Below, in pieces: positions 22,904 through 33,466 of a stretch of 64,000 nt of DNA (the first letter of the stretch is position 1; every line of letters begins with the position of its first letter). The stretch lies in assembly GCA_963576565.1 (NCBI GenBank), contig OY755039.1, forward strand, positions 133,816,095 to 133,880,094. Direction: 5' to 3'. Source of the DNA: Aspidapion aeneum (taxonomy: Eukaryota; Arthropoda; Insecta; Coleoptera; Brentidae). The translations under genes were made by a program, and so were the position numbers. The notes under the pieces were generated by a model. It was not told the DNA's origin. It saw nothing but the letters and a program-made list of their open reading frames with translations, and did not search any database.

Positions 22904-23298
22904 TAGGGATGGGCTCTCGGAGCAGTACCTGTTCATTTCGGAACAGGTTTGTACTCGGAACAGGTCGGAATAGGTTTTTCAAGTTTCCATTCTGTCGGAA
23001 CAGTTTTTTTTAAATGTTAACGATCCTCGGATAACAGAAAAAATAATCAAAGTTGGGGACGGAGACAAATCGAGGGGGCGGCAAATCGGCTGTTTAAGAA
23101 CACAGAGAACAAAGTTTTTTGGTCGCAAATTTGTATATGGCCACCCTTTTCAGCATTAGACCCCCCGCCCCGTGAGGCACGCTACGCTAGTTTGACCAGT
23201 CTACTTCGGAACAGGAGCAGAATTTTCGCAACAGGTTTTTTCTGGAGCCGGAACAGTTTGTACCTGTTCCTAAAAATACGCTGTTCCGCCCATCCCTA
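22904..23298. mobile_element. hAT-like miniature element, GGAACAG-rich
   Basis: Ends TAGGGATGGGC and GCCCATCCCTA are exact inverted repeats. The interior repeats GGAACAG many times in one orientation near the left end and near the right. No target duplication could be confirmed, so it may be old. Confidence 0.65.
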
Positions 23299-24387
23299 CT
23301 TGCTCTTCGAAAAGCGCGATATTTCCCAACTGACTCTTAACTTCTCAACTAGTCGCTCAATTTCCGAACTGACCGCCCAATTACCGATCTACCCACCAAC
23401 ATTTGGGAGAACGCTTCCCCGCATCACCATCGCTACGCCAGTGTTAATCACAAAAATTTTTTATAACAAAAAGTGTTGACGCAATAGACAAGCTTATTCT
23501 CCTCGTAAAAATAAACAAGTGTCCACGAAGGAGTTCTTTTAAGATGTGTGGGTACAATAAAAATAAAATTTTTACCCGGCCACCAAACTCATTCGAAAAA
23601 TAATCATTCGACCGAATTATGCTGCTTTCGTTCTTTGTATGAATACGCATCTTTACAGGAAGCTTTTATCTAAAGAGAAGCGGTATCCGGTCCTTGTTGC
23701 TATCATTTTATTATTATAAAATATAGGTACATATTAATTTTATTAACGTTTAGCTGTGCCTTGTTGGCGATAAGATAAAGAATTAAACTAGGCAATAAGA
23801 AAAACAGAAGCTCTATCTCGTAATTGTTGGCGCCAGCGCTACACCTTCAAATAGGAAGTACATACATAAATGACTCTCCTTTCGGTGTTTATAACTATTT
23901 TCAGACAATCATATCTCCAAATATTTACTTTGGGGTTCGTAATGAATGTACTCTCGAGCGGAAAAGCGCACTAAATAATAAACTAGAAGTTTAAAAACCT
24001 AAACCAGATATACAGAAGCATATAACAGTGGCAGTAAGGTGTTTAAACAAAGAAAAACAAGCATGAGAATAAGCATTTACATTATATACAGGGTTTTTCT
24101 AATTAACTGCGATATTCTTTCCATAAAAATTTTACAATTGTGTTTCTATTGTCGTTATTGGCAATATTTTGTTTCACTTTGATGAGTTTTTCTGAACAAA
24201 TAAGTACCTATCAAGGGCGTCTCTAGGAGGAAGACAACATAACTCGAATAGATTATGAATTTACCCCCCCCCCCCTTAAGAATGCCATGGAATTCAGAAA
24301 CCTGCCCACTCTTCTGTTTTTGCTGGATTCGCCCTTGTCTATAACAGCAAATGCCTAACAAATTTTATTTTACCTAAATGAAGTACT
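23299..24387. other. No gene recognised
   Basis: A solitary TACAGGGTTTTT end-like motif lies near 24090 and a C10-type run near 24265. Confidence 0.45.
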
Positions 24388-24393
24388 CAGTTG

Positions 24394-24817
24394 CATGGGC
24401 GCACCCAGGGGGGGGGGGGGGCCGGGGCCCGGCCCCCCCCAAGCCTTAGATTTTTTAACATATTTTCTACATATTTGATGATTTGATGAGAAAACATGAA
24501 AAATACCTTAAAATTTGACATCAGGAGGCTTCGGGCCCCCTCCAAGCCCAAGCAGTGGCGTAGTTGCGAAAAGACATGATGACCTTTTTTTTTTTGGTCG
24601 CAAGTTTTTTGAGGGCGCGCTTTGAAGCTGTCGGGCCCCCCCACACATGATGACCTTTTTTTTTTTTTTGGTCGCAAGTTTTTTGAGGGCGCGCTTTGAA
24701 GCTGTCGGGCCCCCCCACACATGATGACCTTTTTTTTTTTTTGGTCGCAAGTTTTTTGAGGGCGCGCTTCGTAGCTGTCGGGCCCCCCCCCAAGGCACAT
24801 TCCTGGGTGCGCCACTG
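24394..24817. mobile_element. hAT-like miniature element with internal tandem units
   Basis: Ends CATGGGCGCACCCAGG and CCTGGGTGCGCCACTG are near-perfect inverted repeats. CAGTTG is directly repeated at 24388-24393 and 24818-24823. Inside, a unit of about 70 bases (ACATGATGACC, a T run, GGTCGCAAGTTTTTTGAGGGC, GCTGTCGGGCCCCCC) repeats about three times (24571-24785). The same unit occurs in the element at 44249-44657, so they are one family. Long open frames here are compositional. Confidence 0.8.
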
Positions 24818-24847
24818 CAGTTGTATTAACTTTTGGGTTGTTTTAAC

Positions 24848-25300
24848 TACAATAAATGTTAACACAAAAGCACATAATAATATGTATGCAAACGGCATAA
24901 ACACAGAAAAAATAAAATGTACTGTGATCATTATATTTCAGTTAATAAAAGAAAATACATTGATTCAATGTACACAAACCTTAAAACAAGTAACAAGTGC
25001 ATTGATTCTATGATTTTTATATTAAATAAATATATTTTGTTCATCGGCTAAAAATCAATAAAATCAAGGAACATCAACTACAATAAATGTTAACACAGAA
25101 GCATATAATAATATGTATGCAAACGTCATAAACACAGAAAAAATAAAACGTACTGTGTTCATTAACTTTCAGCTGATGAACGAACCTGCATAGATTTAAT
25201 TTACACAAACATGAATACAATGAACAAGTAGATTGATTCAATGATTTTTATATTAAATTAATATATTTTGTTTATCGGCTGAAAATAAATAAAATCAATA
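24848..25300. repeat. Tandem duplication of about 230 bp
   Basis: Two direct copies (about 24848-25077 and 25078-25300) both start TACAATAAATGTTAACACA and share ATAATATGTATGCAAACG and TTTTTATATTAAAT blocks. They differ by scattered substitutions. Confidence 0.8.
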
Positions 25301-26873
25301 AACAAATTCATTGATATTACGTATATTTTTCGTTCTGTGAAGTTGTCTTACTAATTTCATACTTTAGGTAAACGTCGATATTTCTAACAAAATAATGTTT
25401 TTAGCCGATGACATATATAAGAAGTAAATTCGCCTAAATTTCTGTCTAGTCACTTCTGGATACCTGAGAAGCAAAAGCACTTCGTACTCGTTTTTCCACG
25501 GATTGATCAGTTTTAAGTAACCCTGTATATCTTATGTTTATCTTCTGAATTTTAATAATTTTTTCAGTATAGGTACATTTTAATTGTTTACGTTTTCCAC
25601 ACATATGGGTATATGTATGTGTATGTAGAACGTTTATGTTTTAATCTACCTATATATATTATTTCTAATAATAAAATTGTGTGAGTGTGAAGATGCTTGG
25701 ATGAAATTTAACAAATTTCTAAAATCTCCATATTAGATTATAATTATATATACACACACAAAATTGTTTATAAAATTAAAGTTGAACGAACTGCACAGGA
25801 AGCAAATCATACAGGGTGTTCAAATGCAATATCTTTCAATCAATTATTATTTTCAACAAAGGCAGGCAGTACGTATATTCTACCTAACAATACTCTCCCT
25901 TTGAAATATCAATTTGTTTTTCAGGGATTTTCTACGGCAGAGTAAGAAATACTACTTTTTGCCTTATCAAAACTGACACTTTTGTGGTACGCGCCACCGT
26001 AATCATAATAACCATTTTGGGATTTTCAAGGGTATGTGCAAAAATTGAAAATTAATTTCAAATTTTGGGAAACGTTTTAGTATTTTAAGCTGGACGACGT
26101 ATCTGGTGATACGGGACTATTCCCTTTATTTGGAAATAATATTAAAATAAAATAAAACCTCAAAACATCGAATCCTTTAAGAAATTAAACAAATTTTTTA
26201 TAGCTATAATGAAACCTAGATGATTCTGCCCAAATATGGGAAAAGGCTGTAACTAGCAAAAAAAACCAAATTGCGTTTTTTGTTACCTCTTAAATTATTT
26301 TATATTTTGCGCCCAAATGTAACCTAAAAATGAAGTAATTTACTTTATTTGTTATAAACATTCGATAAAACATTTACTGCTTTTTGAAAAAACCAAACCT
26401 TGGCTAGTTAAAGTCGATTTTCCACACATTTGTAAATTTACAGATTCCATCTTTCTCTATAGTGGCAGAATTAATTTTAACCAAACAACGCAAACGCACG
26501 GAATGCAGACGCGATACCTTCTTCTTTTGTCCCTCTCATTCATACAGCGCTAACGATTTAAAATTTAAAATTTCAAAAAACATTACACTCTTATCTCTTA
26601 CATCGAAGGGCTTTATCAACTTTGTTAAAGCACTCAAGTTGGACTATTATCATGGCAATCCTTATATTATTGCAGGTTATCGAAGTACTCTCGTGGGTTA
26701 CTTGTTATACTCCTTTTGGTGGGGTAATTATGCGGTTAGCCCGATATTTAGTACCTAAAAGTCCATATACTTTGTTTCTTGAGGGGTAATTACCACGTTA
26801 CCCCTCTCCCTTCTCAAACCCTCGCTTGTATATATCTCATCGTTATTAAGTTTATGTGCTATGCATGAATAGT
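25301..26873. other. No gene recognised
   Basis: Element-end-like motifs CCCTGTATAT (25508) and ATACAGGGTGTTC (25808) face away from each other. No other structure was identified. Confidence 0.45.
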
Positions 26874-28034
26874 TCAATGAATAGAGGCCAAAATAGGGGG
26901 CTAACCCTACAAAAGGTCCGGTAGTTCTGAATTTTGGATATGTTGTTAAGCTCAGGAGGGCAGTTAAAAATCTGAGTTTTCGTCACCCCCACCCCTGTTC
27001 TCCCTCCACCATCTTGAAAAAACCATCAAAAATTGGCACTTAGTTTTTTGCCTTCAATTTCGTTCCAGTACACTAAATCGCAAAAAGTGTTATATGAAAT
27101 TTTTTAGAGGATATAATTGTCTACAATTGGGTGGTACCATGGGTTGTTCTGCGAGCAGTAGTAACGGAGCTAGGGAATTTCCAAAAATGACTAATATCAC
27201 GTGCTTGGGCAAATTTTCAGATTTTTTCTAGTTTAGACGGCGTAAGCTCCGAAATACTTTGTTCTAGGGTAAAAGTTCTAAGAACATATCTTGTAGAGAA
27301 TTTTATCAGCTACAAAATTCATTCTTTAAACGTATTTTTAAATATTGTAATGGAGTGGGAGTAACTTTTAACTTAAAGTAAGTATGTTAGAAAATAATAA
27401 TTTTTTTAAATTTAGTGCTTTAAACGGCACGTTTTTTATTTATTTTTATTTTTTTGTGTAAATTTAGTGACGTACAAAAAGGTAAGAGAGCTTAGGGGTC
27501 AAACACCTCCTTAAACTAACCACCTCTTCAAAAACCCCCCCAGGGGTTAAAAGTTACTCCCACTCTATTACAATGTTAAAAATACATTTAAAGAATGGAT
27601 TTTGTAGCTGATAAAATTCTCTACAAGATATGTTTTTAGAACTTTTACCCTAAAAGTATTTCGGAGCTTATGCCGTCTAATATAGAAAAAATCTGAAAAT
27701 TTGCCCAAGTACGTGATTTTAGTCATTTTTGGAAATTACCTAGCTCCGTTACTACTGCTCGCAGAACAACCATAGTATCACCCAATTGTAGATAATTATA
27801 TCTTCAAAAAAATTTCATATAACTCTTTTTGCGATTTAGTGTACTGGAACGAAGTTATAGGCAAAAAACTATAAAAAGTGCCAATTTTTAATGTTTTTTT
27901 CAAGATGGCGGAGGAAGCACAGGGGTGGGGGTGACGAAAACTCAGATTTTTAACTGCCCTTTCGATCTTAATAACATATCCAAAATTCAGAACTACCGGA
28001 CCTTTTGTAGGGTAAAACTCCTCTATTCATTGTA
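26874..28034. mobile_element. Foldback element with ~490-bp arms
   Basis: The left arm 26874-27372 is nearly the reverse complement of the right arm 27546-28034, around a ~173-bp centre. Both arms contain GTAGGG/CCCTAC next to CCGGAC/GTCCGG at the outer part and GGGAGTAACTTTTAAC at the inner edge. No coding frame survives. A transcript through it could form a very long hairpin. Confidence 0.88.
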
Positions 28035-29246
28035 CTATAATTTAGCTTTAGAATTTTTGTTTTGTAATTTTAATTGATAATTTTAGTTGTTTCTTTTTAG
28101 TGGATTTATTTGCTTTTTCGTTGGTTTTAGCTAATATTAAACTATTTAACTTCTTATAAGAACTTTTCAAAATGTATTCCTGTCAGTGTTTTCCTCGCTG
28201 GAGAGCTTTCTGATACCATATATCTATAGTGTTTCCCCTTCATTTAAAGCTATAAATTAATTACCATTCGTAATACAATTTTGTACCTCAATCGCAGTAA
28301 AGACACTATACCTAAAAGCTTTCAGCTCTGCTGCTTTTGCACTTGGTGTATTGTAAGTTTAAGATAGTTATATTGTAGGTTTAAGATAGTTACCATGTCG
28401 CTGCCTTGCTTTGATAGTGGCATAACTAGAAATGATAATTTTCAGGAAACGCTTTTTAAAAATAATGGCAAAGGCAAATATTCATGTATATTTTTTGCTT
28501 TAATTAAATTAATCAATAACTTACCCATGCTTGAAATAGACAATAACAAAAATTTTGTGGTAAAAATATATACAATACGATGAGAAGTTAGTTTTGACAG
28601 AAAACGCAAAAACGCTTTTTTTTAGTTGTGCGACTATCAAAGCAAAGCAGCTATGTGAAGTCGGGCTTTTTAAACGTTTTTAAAAGGCGCAGTTTTTTAA
28701 AGCCAAATACGCTTTCTATTTTATCAAAATATAGTAAAATTAGTTCTAGTCAGTGGCGGCTGGTGACGTTATAAATTGTGGGGGGGAGGCAGAAATTTAT
28801 ATTGCATCGAAAAGGAAATAAAAAACTTACCTGAACAATTTTATTTTTGCATTTTACACACAGGCAGCTATTTGGTGTAGTTTTTAGTTTATTTGTTTAT
28901 AAATAAAGTCTATTCGCCCTTCTTTTGCATGCGCAAAGTGCTCGGATTAGCACCAGTTTCAGACTAATCACGGCCCTGTAGAGCAACCTCAAAAATCCCA
29001 CAGAATTTTAAACAGTCTATTAACCTACTAAGTATATGTCTATTTTTTGTCACATTTTCATTATGTTTGGTAATGTTTTTCCTATAGGCACTATTCAATT
29101 GGTACCTAATATCAGTCTTGCCTAGCATAGAAAACTCTATGTGTTTATTTAAATAAGAAGCACTTACTTTGTGTCTATAACATTTCACTAAAAGGATATC
29201 ACACATTCCCTTTGCCATTCACGCAGGATCACTTCGTGGATTGTTC
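28035..29246. other. No gene; one isolated hAT-like end
   Basis: CAGTGGCGGCTGGTGAC near 28754, followed by a G run, resembles the left end of the CAGTGGCG elements elsewhere in the window. No right end was found. Otherwise nothing recognisable. Confidence 0.4.
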
Positions 29247-29898
29247 ATAATAAGACTAATAAAGGAAAAAAAAGCATTTGGGTTTTTCACAACCGGACAA
29301 CCAGTTTTCAGCATCGTATAATTTTTTATTACTTGCACTAAAATTTTGGTTAATTTTTAGGATTTTTAGGTCCGGTCTATGTGGCCCTAAAGATTTTATT
29401 TGTAATCGAATAATAAGACTAATAAAGCACAAAAAAGCAATTGGGTTTTTCACAACCGGACAACCAGTTTTCAGCATCGTATAATTTTTTATTACTTGCA
29501 CTAAAATTTTGGTTAATTTTTAGGATTTTTAGGTCCGGTCTATGTGGCCCTAAAGATTTTATTTGTAATCGAATAATAAGACTAATAAAGCACAAAAAAG
29601 CAATTGGGTTTTTCACAACCGGACAACCAGTTTTCAGCATCGTATAATTTTTTATTACTTGCACTAAAATTTTGGTTAATTTTTAGGATTTTTAGGTCCG
29701 GTCTATGTGGCCCTAAAGATTTTATTTGTAATCGAATAATAAGACTAATAAAGCAAAAAAAAGCATTTGGGTTTTTCACAACCGGACAACCAGTTTTCAG
29801 CATCGTATAATTTTTTATTACTTGCACTAAAATTTTGGTTAATTTTTAGGATTTTTAGATCTGGTCTATGTGGCCCTAAAGATTTTATTTGTAATAGA
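29247..29898. repeat. Satellite array, 163-bp unit, four copies
   Basis: Four head-to-tail copies with a constant 163-base period, each running from AATAAGACTAATAAAG through CACAACCGGACAACCAG to GGCCCTAAAGATTTTATTTG. Inner copies are almost identical; the outer ones carry a few changes. Identical short frames on both strands are by-products. Confidence 0.95.
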
Positions 29899-30082
29899 AG
29901 TTCATATGTCAACGTATTTAAATTTGTACAGTTAATTATATAATCGACAGTTTATTTCCATTTTGAAAACAAACAAAAAGAAAAGCAAACAATGCGATCG
30001 GCAAGGTATTTAACTACTGACCCTGACGTACCCCTTATAAAAAAAAACTCAAGCGTCTTCACTAAGGATAGTACCGGCATAA

Positions 30083-30377
30083 CCTAGGAACAAGGGCGGA
30101 TCCTGAGGTGCTTCTCGGGGGGGGGGGGGGCACTTTAGGTGACATTCTCTGTTGGTAAAAAACGGTATATATTTTTTAAGCAGCATTTTATTGAATTAGT
30201 CAGTGGTTGTAATTTCGATGATAACAACAATAGACACTTTCATGCACCGCAGGCAAAAATTTTGAGTTTTTATTAGCAAAAACATTACTTTTTACTCATT
30301 TTTTGTATGTTCAAAAAATTCTCGGGGGGGGCAAGTGCCCCTAGTGCCTCCCCCCTGGATCCGCCACTGCCTAGGAA
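30083..30377. mobile_element. hAT-like miniature element with CCTAGGAA duplication
   Basis: The element is 30091-30369 with ends CAAGGGCGGATCC and GGATCCGCCACTG. CCTAGGAA is duplicated exactly at 30083-30090 and 30370-30377. Poly-G runs lie inside each end. 279 bp, non-coding. Confidence 0.88.
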
Positions 30378-30917
30378 GGGCAACGAACGGTTTTGCACGA
30401 TGAATATGGCCAACGTCAACTAAAACAAACATTCCTCCGGCCCCCGCGCGAGAACAGCCACCCATACACCGCTGAAAAACGGGTGAAATTGAAATCTTGT
30501 CCCGCGCGGTGCTGCCGGCTTGTAATTATTTACGCTAAAAAAGTTCACTCAGTTAACCACCGACTAAAAAAAGAACGAGACATTTCGTAAGGTAACTTTT
30601 TTTAAATAATCTAGTAATATAATATCTGGTATATACAAAGTGTTTCAAGTAAAAGGTAACAAAGGTGCCTTTGGATATTCTTCACACAAATTTGTAAATA
30701 TGCATTTTACATATACCTACTAATTTTATTGTCCAATGCAAACAAAATATCAATAAAACATGTCCTATCTTCAAACAATGCGCGAGCTATTTTTACAATA
30801 CAGAGCAGCGCGCAACTTTCTTGCGTGAAACTAGTCTAGTAAAACTGCGGTACCCGTTTTAACTTCGTACTCCATTTTTGCCCCCCTTTTCGATACACCC
30901 TTAATAATTAAAAATAT
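30378..30917. other. No gene recognised
   Basis: Short frames only. The last 13 bases (30905-30917) match 31942-31954 and may be the target duplication of the next element. Confidence 0.45.
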
Positions 30918-31006
30918 TGAAAAAAAATAGTCCATTTCTCAATGTGGAGTTTGCAAATTACAAAGAAAAACTGAATGTCTTTTCCACTAAAGTCTTTATT
31001 GTTTCG

Positions 31007-31065
31007 GGTTTTATTTAGGACATGTTTCGAGTCTAAAGGGACCCATCATCAGCTTTCAAAAAACT
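31007..31065 (-). ncRNA. Hammerhead ribozyme-like motif, left arm
   Basis: On the minus strand: CTGATGA (31052-31046), an extra T, stem II GGGTC with GACTC plus one mismatch, GAAAC (31028-31024), AT, then the GTC triplet. Helix I pairs a GTTTT strand with the AAAAC strand at 31007-31012. Slightly more degraded in stem II than the right copy. Confidence 0.6.
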
Positions 31066-31099
31066 ATGAGCATGAAGTTAGCGAAGCACCCATCGCAGA

Positions 31100-31510
31100 T
31101 CGAATCGTGACTAGGTGGATAATTTGCCGTTAATTAGTCGTGAATTAGTTGTGGAAAAATTAATTTTGTCGCTCTTATTTTTGACCCTTTTTTTGGGTGC
31201 TTCGTTAACTTCATATGAAGTTAGCGAAGCACGCTCGTAAAAATGGCTTTTATCAAAATCGAATATGGTGGATAATTTGCCGCTATTTAGTCGTGAATTA
31301 GTTGTGGAAAAATTAATTTTGTCGCTCTTATTTTTGACCGTTTTTGAGGGTGCTTCGCTAACTTCATATGAAGTTAGCGAAGCAACCTCGTAAAAATAGC
31401 TTTTATCAAAATCGAATATGGTGGATAATTTGCCGCTAATTAGTCGTGAATTAGTTGTGGAAAAATTAATTTTGTCGCTCTTATTTTTGACCGTTTTTGA
31501 GGGTGCTTCG
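31100..31510. repeat. Three ~155-bp direct units with palindromic junctions
   Basis: Each unit contains GGTGGATAATTTGCCG, TTAGTCGTGAATTAGTTGTG and TTTTGTCGCTCTTATTTTTGA. Junction 31351-31384 is a perfect 34-bp palindrome (TGCTTCGCTAACTTCAT and its complement). Junction 31198-31231 is the same with one mismatch. Confidence 0.9.
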
Positions 31511-31837
31511 CTTGAAAATCCAGCGAAAAAGAGGTATCCTGAACAGGAGTGGGAAGTAGAGATTTCACATTATTTTGTTGGTTGAAGGCACTAATCAACC
31601 ATCCAAAGCATACTATATCTTTTATTTATAAATCATCTTAACTATATTTAATTTTAATTTTATTTATTTATAAGTTATTTCCATTTTTTCGAATGAATTT
31701 TTTTTAAAATTTGTGCTTCTTACGCTTTTCCAACAATGTGGCGTTCAGGATACCTCTTTTTCGCTCGATTTTCAACTAGTAATAGCATCTATTTGAACCC
31801 TCGCATTAGCTTGCTGGGGGTATGAGAGTCTTTTGAA

Positions 31838-31896
31838 GGTTTTTGAAAGCTGATGATGGGTCTCTTTAGACTCGAAACATGTCCTAAATAAAACCC
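31838..31896 (+). ncRNA. Hammerhead ribozyme-like motif, right arm
   Basis: CTGATGA (31850-31856), an extra T, 6-bp stem II GGGTCT with AGACTC (one G-U pair, loop CTTT), GAAAC (31874-31878), AT, and GTC ending at 31883. Helix I pairs AG with CT beside the core, then an internal loop, then GGTTTT (31838-31843) with AAAACC (31890-31895). This fits a type I hammerhead with a minimal helix III. Confidence 0.68.
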
Positions 31897-31946
31897 GAAA
31901 CAATAAAGACTTTACTGGAGAAGACATTCAATTTTTCTTTGTAATT

Positions 31947-32332
31947 AAAAATATATTTTGTTCATATTTTTTGTCCCACCCTGCAAGTTTACATACACAC
32001 AAGCGTTAAAATTAAGGCAGATAAAAATTCTATTGTGTTTTATATGCAACTTAAAAAGTCTCCCCTCATTTTGCACACTAGGCTGGCACGAGAGCATAGC
32101 CAGGCTAAAAATCGAGGTTAAAACGGAGGGGGTGTCTAATATGTAGGGCAATGTGCCCGCCATGGTTATTATATCATCCAAGAAATCGATATCGAGCTTA
32201 CTTATACCTACGTAAAAATAAGAAGTCTGAAGGAACAGCACGCTTACGTTTATACATTTAGGTATAGTTGTGGACTAACCTAAGTCATAAAAACAAAAAT
32301 TTGAGCTAGTGCACTTCTAACAAGGTTTTTAT
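31947..32332. other. No gene recognised
   Basis: Short frames on both strands without recognisable domains. Confidence 0.45.
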
Positions 32333-32440
32333 CGAAAAACTCATGTTTTCTTCTCTAAAACGGTAAACAAGAGATAAAAAACATCATGTTCGATCTTTTG
32401 TTTACAGTTTTAGATAAAAAACATGAGTTTTTTAGTACAA
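32333..32440. repeat. Imperfect inverted repeat, ~39-bp arms
   Basis: AAAAACTCATGTTTT, TAAAAC and GTAAACAA on the left are mirrored by TTGTTTAC, GTTTTA and AAAACATGAGTTTTT on the right, around about 27 bases. Confidence 0.8.
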
Positions 32441-32914
32441 AAAACTTTTTTAACATTGCTCTCTTGACCTTGCTCAGTATTTTTCTTATGACAGTTCACA
32501 ACTAGGACGACGGTTTACAGTTTTAGAAAAGAAGGAAAAACTTTTTTAAAAGCGTGCTATCTTGAGTTTTTGTTTATGTGGGTTGGAACCACAGTATACT
32601 AATTATTTATAGTAAGGAAAGCACCCCGGTCTTGTCATAATACTGTTATACATACCCCCTGTATACATTAGTTCGGAATACAAAGTTCGAGAGGCGCTTA
32701 TTACAGACCGTCACCCCTGGTATAAAAATATTATGTACAGACTCCTGTGCTGCCGCCATGGACATTAACCGCTACTCTCGGTATATGTTTTTGATTATGA
32801 CTGACATTGGCAAAACAGATAAAAATATGACGTAAATGTAATTCGGCATTTTTCGTTTGTGGTTGCAGTTTTTCGTGATTTTTCGACTTTTTACCTTATT
32901 TTTAAAAGTGTTTT

Positions 32915-33202
32915 TTGCTAAATTGTGGTCTATCGGTAATTAAGAAATTTAAAAGAAAACAATTTTGTGTTCGTGGGTGCGAAGACTATGTTAGCAAGCG
33001 CCATTCCCAAACGGAACCTAAAAAAAATACTTCGGCAAAAAAACTAACTTTGACGAAAGATGAAATTCACAAATATATAGTGTGTGATGGACACGTTGAA
33101 CCTGGACGGAGTTTTAAATGTTTAGTTTTAAATGTTAATATTTGGAAAAACATAGATTCCAGCAGAATGATCTCCCACAATAAAAACGCCATTGTGCAGT
33201 AA
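32915..33202 (+). pseudogene. Possible THAP-type zinc-finger fragment
   Basis: A frame of 95 codons without a clear ATG. It holds FCVRGCEDYVSKRHS near the start and IVCDGHVEPGRSF later, giving C-x3-C-x34-C-x2-H. THAP domains use C-x(2-4)-C-x(35-50)-C-x2-H followed by an FEP-like motif, so the fit is close, but the usual conserved Trp is not visible and the spacing is one short. THAP domains bind DNA and occur in P-type transposases and in host factors. The reading then runs into a separate inverted-repeat element at 33167. It may be a decayed transposase start or chance. Confidence 0.3.
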
Positions 33203-33466
33203 CTCTAAAGCGATATTCCTGTTCAGATATTCCCAAAGTATCTGGAACTAAAACATGTCTACCAAGTGCGAAGTGAGTACGAAAAGTTTTTTGTGTCGTA
33301 ATCACAGATTCGTTACCTACTTTTGCTTAATGTCTCGATAACGGAGGCACGATGGCAAGGTAATGGCAAGCCGCGAGCTACCAACCAACTACGCTAAGCT
33401 TCCCCTCTCTTCAGTGATTCAGGCACAGTGGCAGTGCAAAATGTGGGAGATCATTATGCCGGACCC
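33167..33466. mobile_element. Small inverted-repeat element (~300 bp)
   Basis: ATGATCTCCCACA with GCCATTGTGC on the left is mirrored by GCACAGTGGC and TGTGGGAGATCAT on the right. No target duplication was recognised and no coding capacity. Confidence 0.6.

Larger units (their letters stand above)
30918..31946. mobile_element. Inverted Penelope-like dimer with two hammerhead motifs
   Basis: Arms 30956-31063 and about 31838-31946 are ~108-bp inverted repeats, each with a hammerhead-like core pointing outward. The left end carries, in reverse complement, the terminus ATGGACTATTTTTTTCAAT also found at 12896. TAATTAAAAATAT occurs on both sides (30905-30917, 31942-31954). Inside lie three direct units of about 155 bp, palindromic junctions, and a second inverted pair (31512-31543 with 31744-31777). 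No RT is present. Best read as two 5'-truncated Penelope-like ends joined head to head. Confidence 0.65.

Noticed and set aside
24387..24931. Several overlapping frames of 96-142 codons
   Set aside because: All three minus frames are open over GC-rich tandem units of a hAT-like element; composition, not a gene.
29256..29827. Repeated 81- and 68-codon frames on both strands
   Set aside because: By-products of the 163-bp satellite unit.
31351..31384. Palindrome resembling a site-specific recombinase target
   Set aside because: It lacks an asymmetric spacer and any recombinase gene; better explained as a repeat joint.
31200..31520. CRISPR-like spaced repeats
   Set aside because: Units are ~155 bp with no variable spacers, in eukaryotic DNA.
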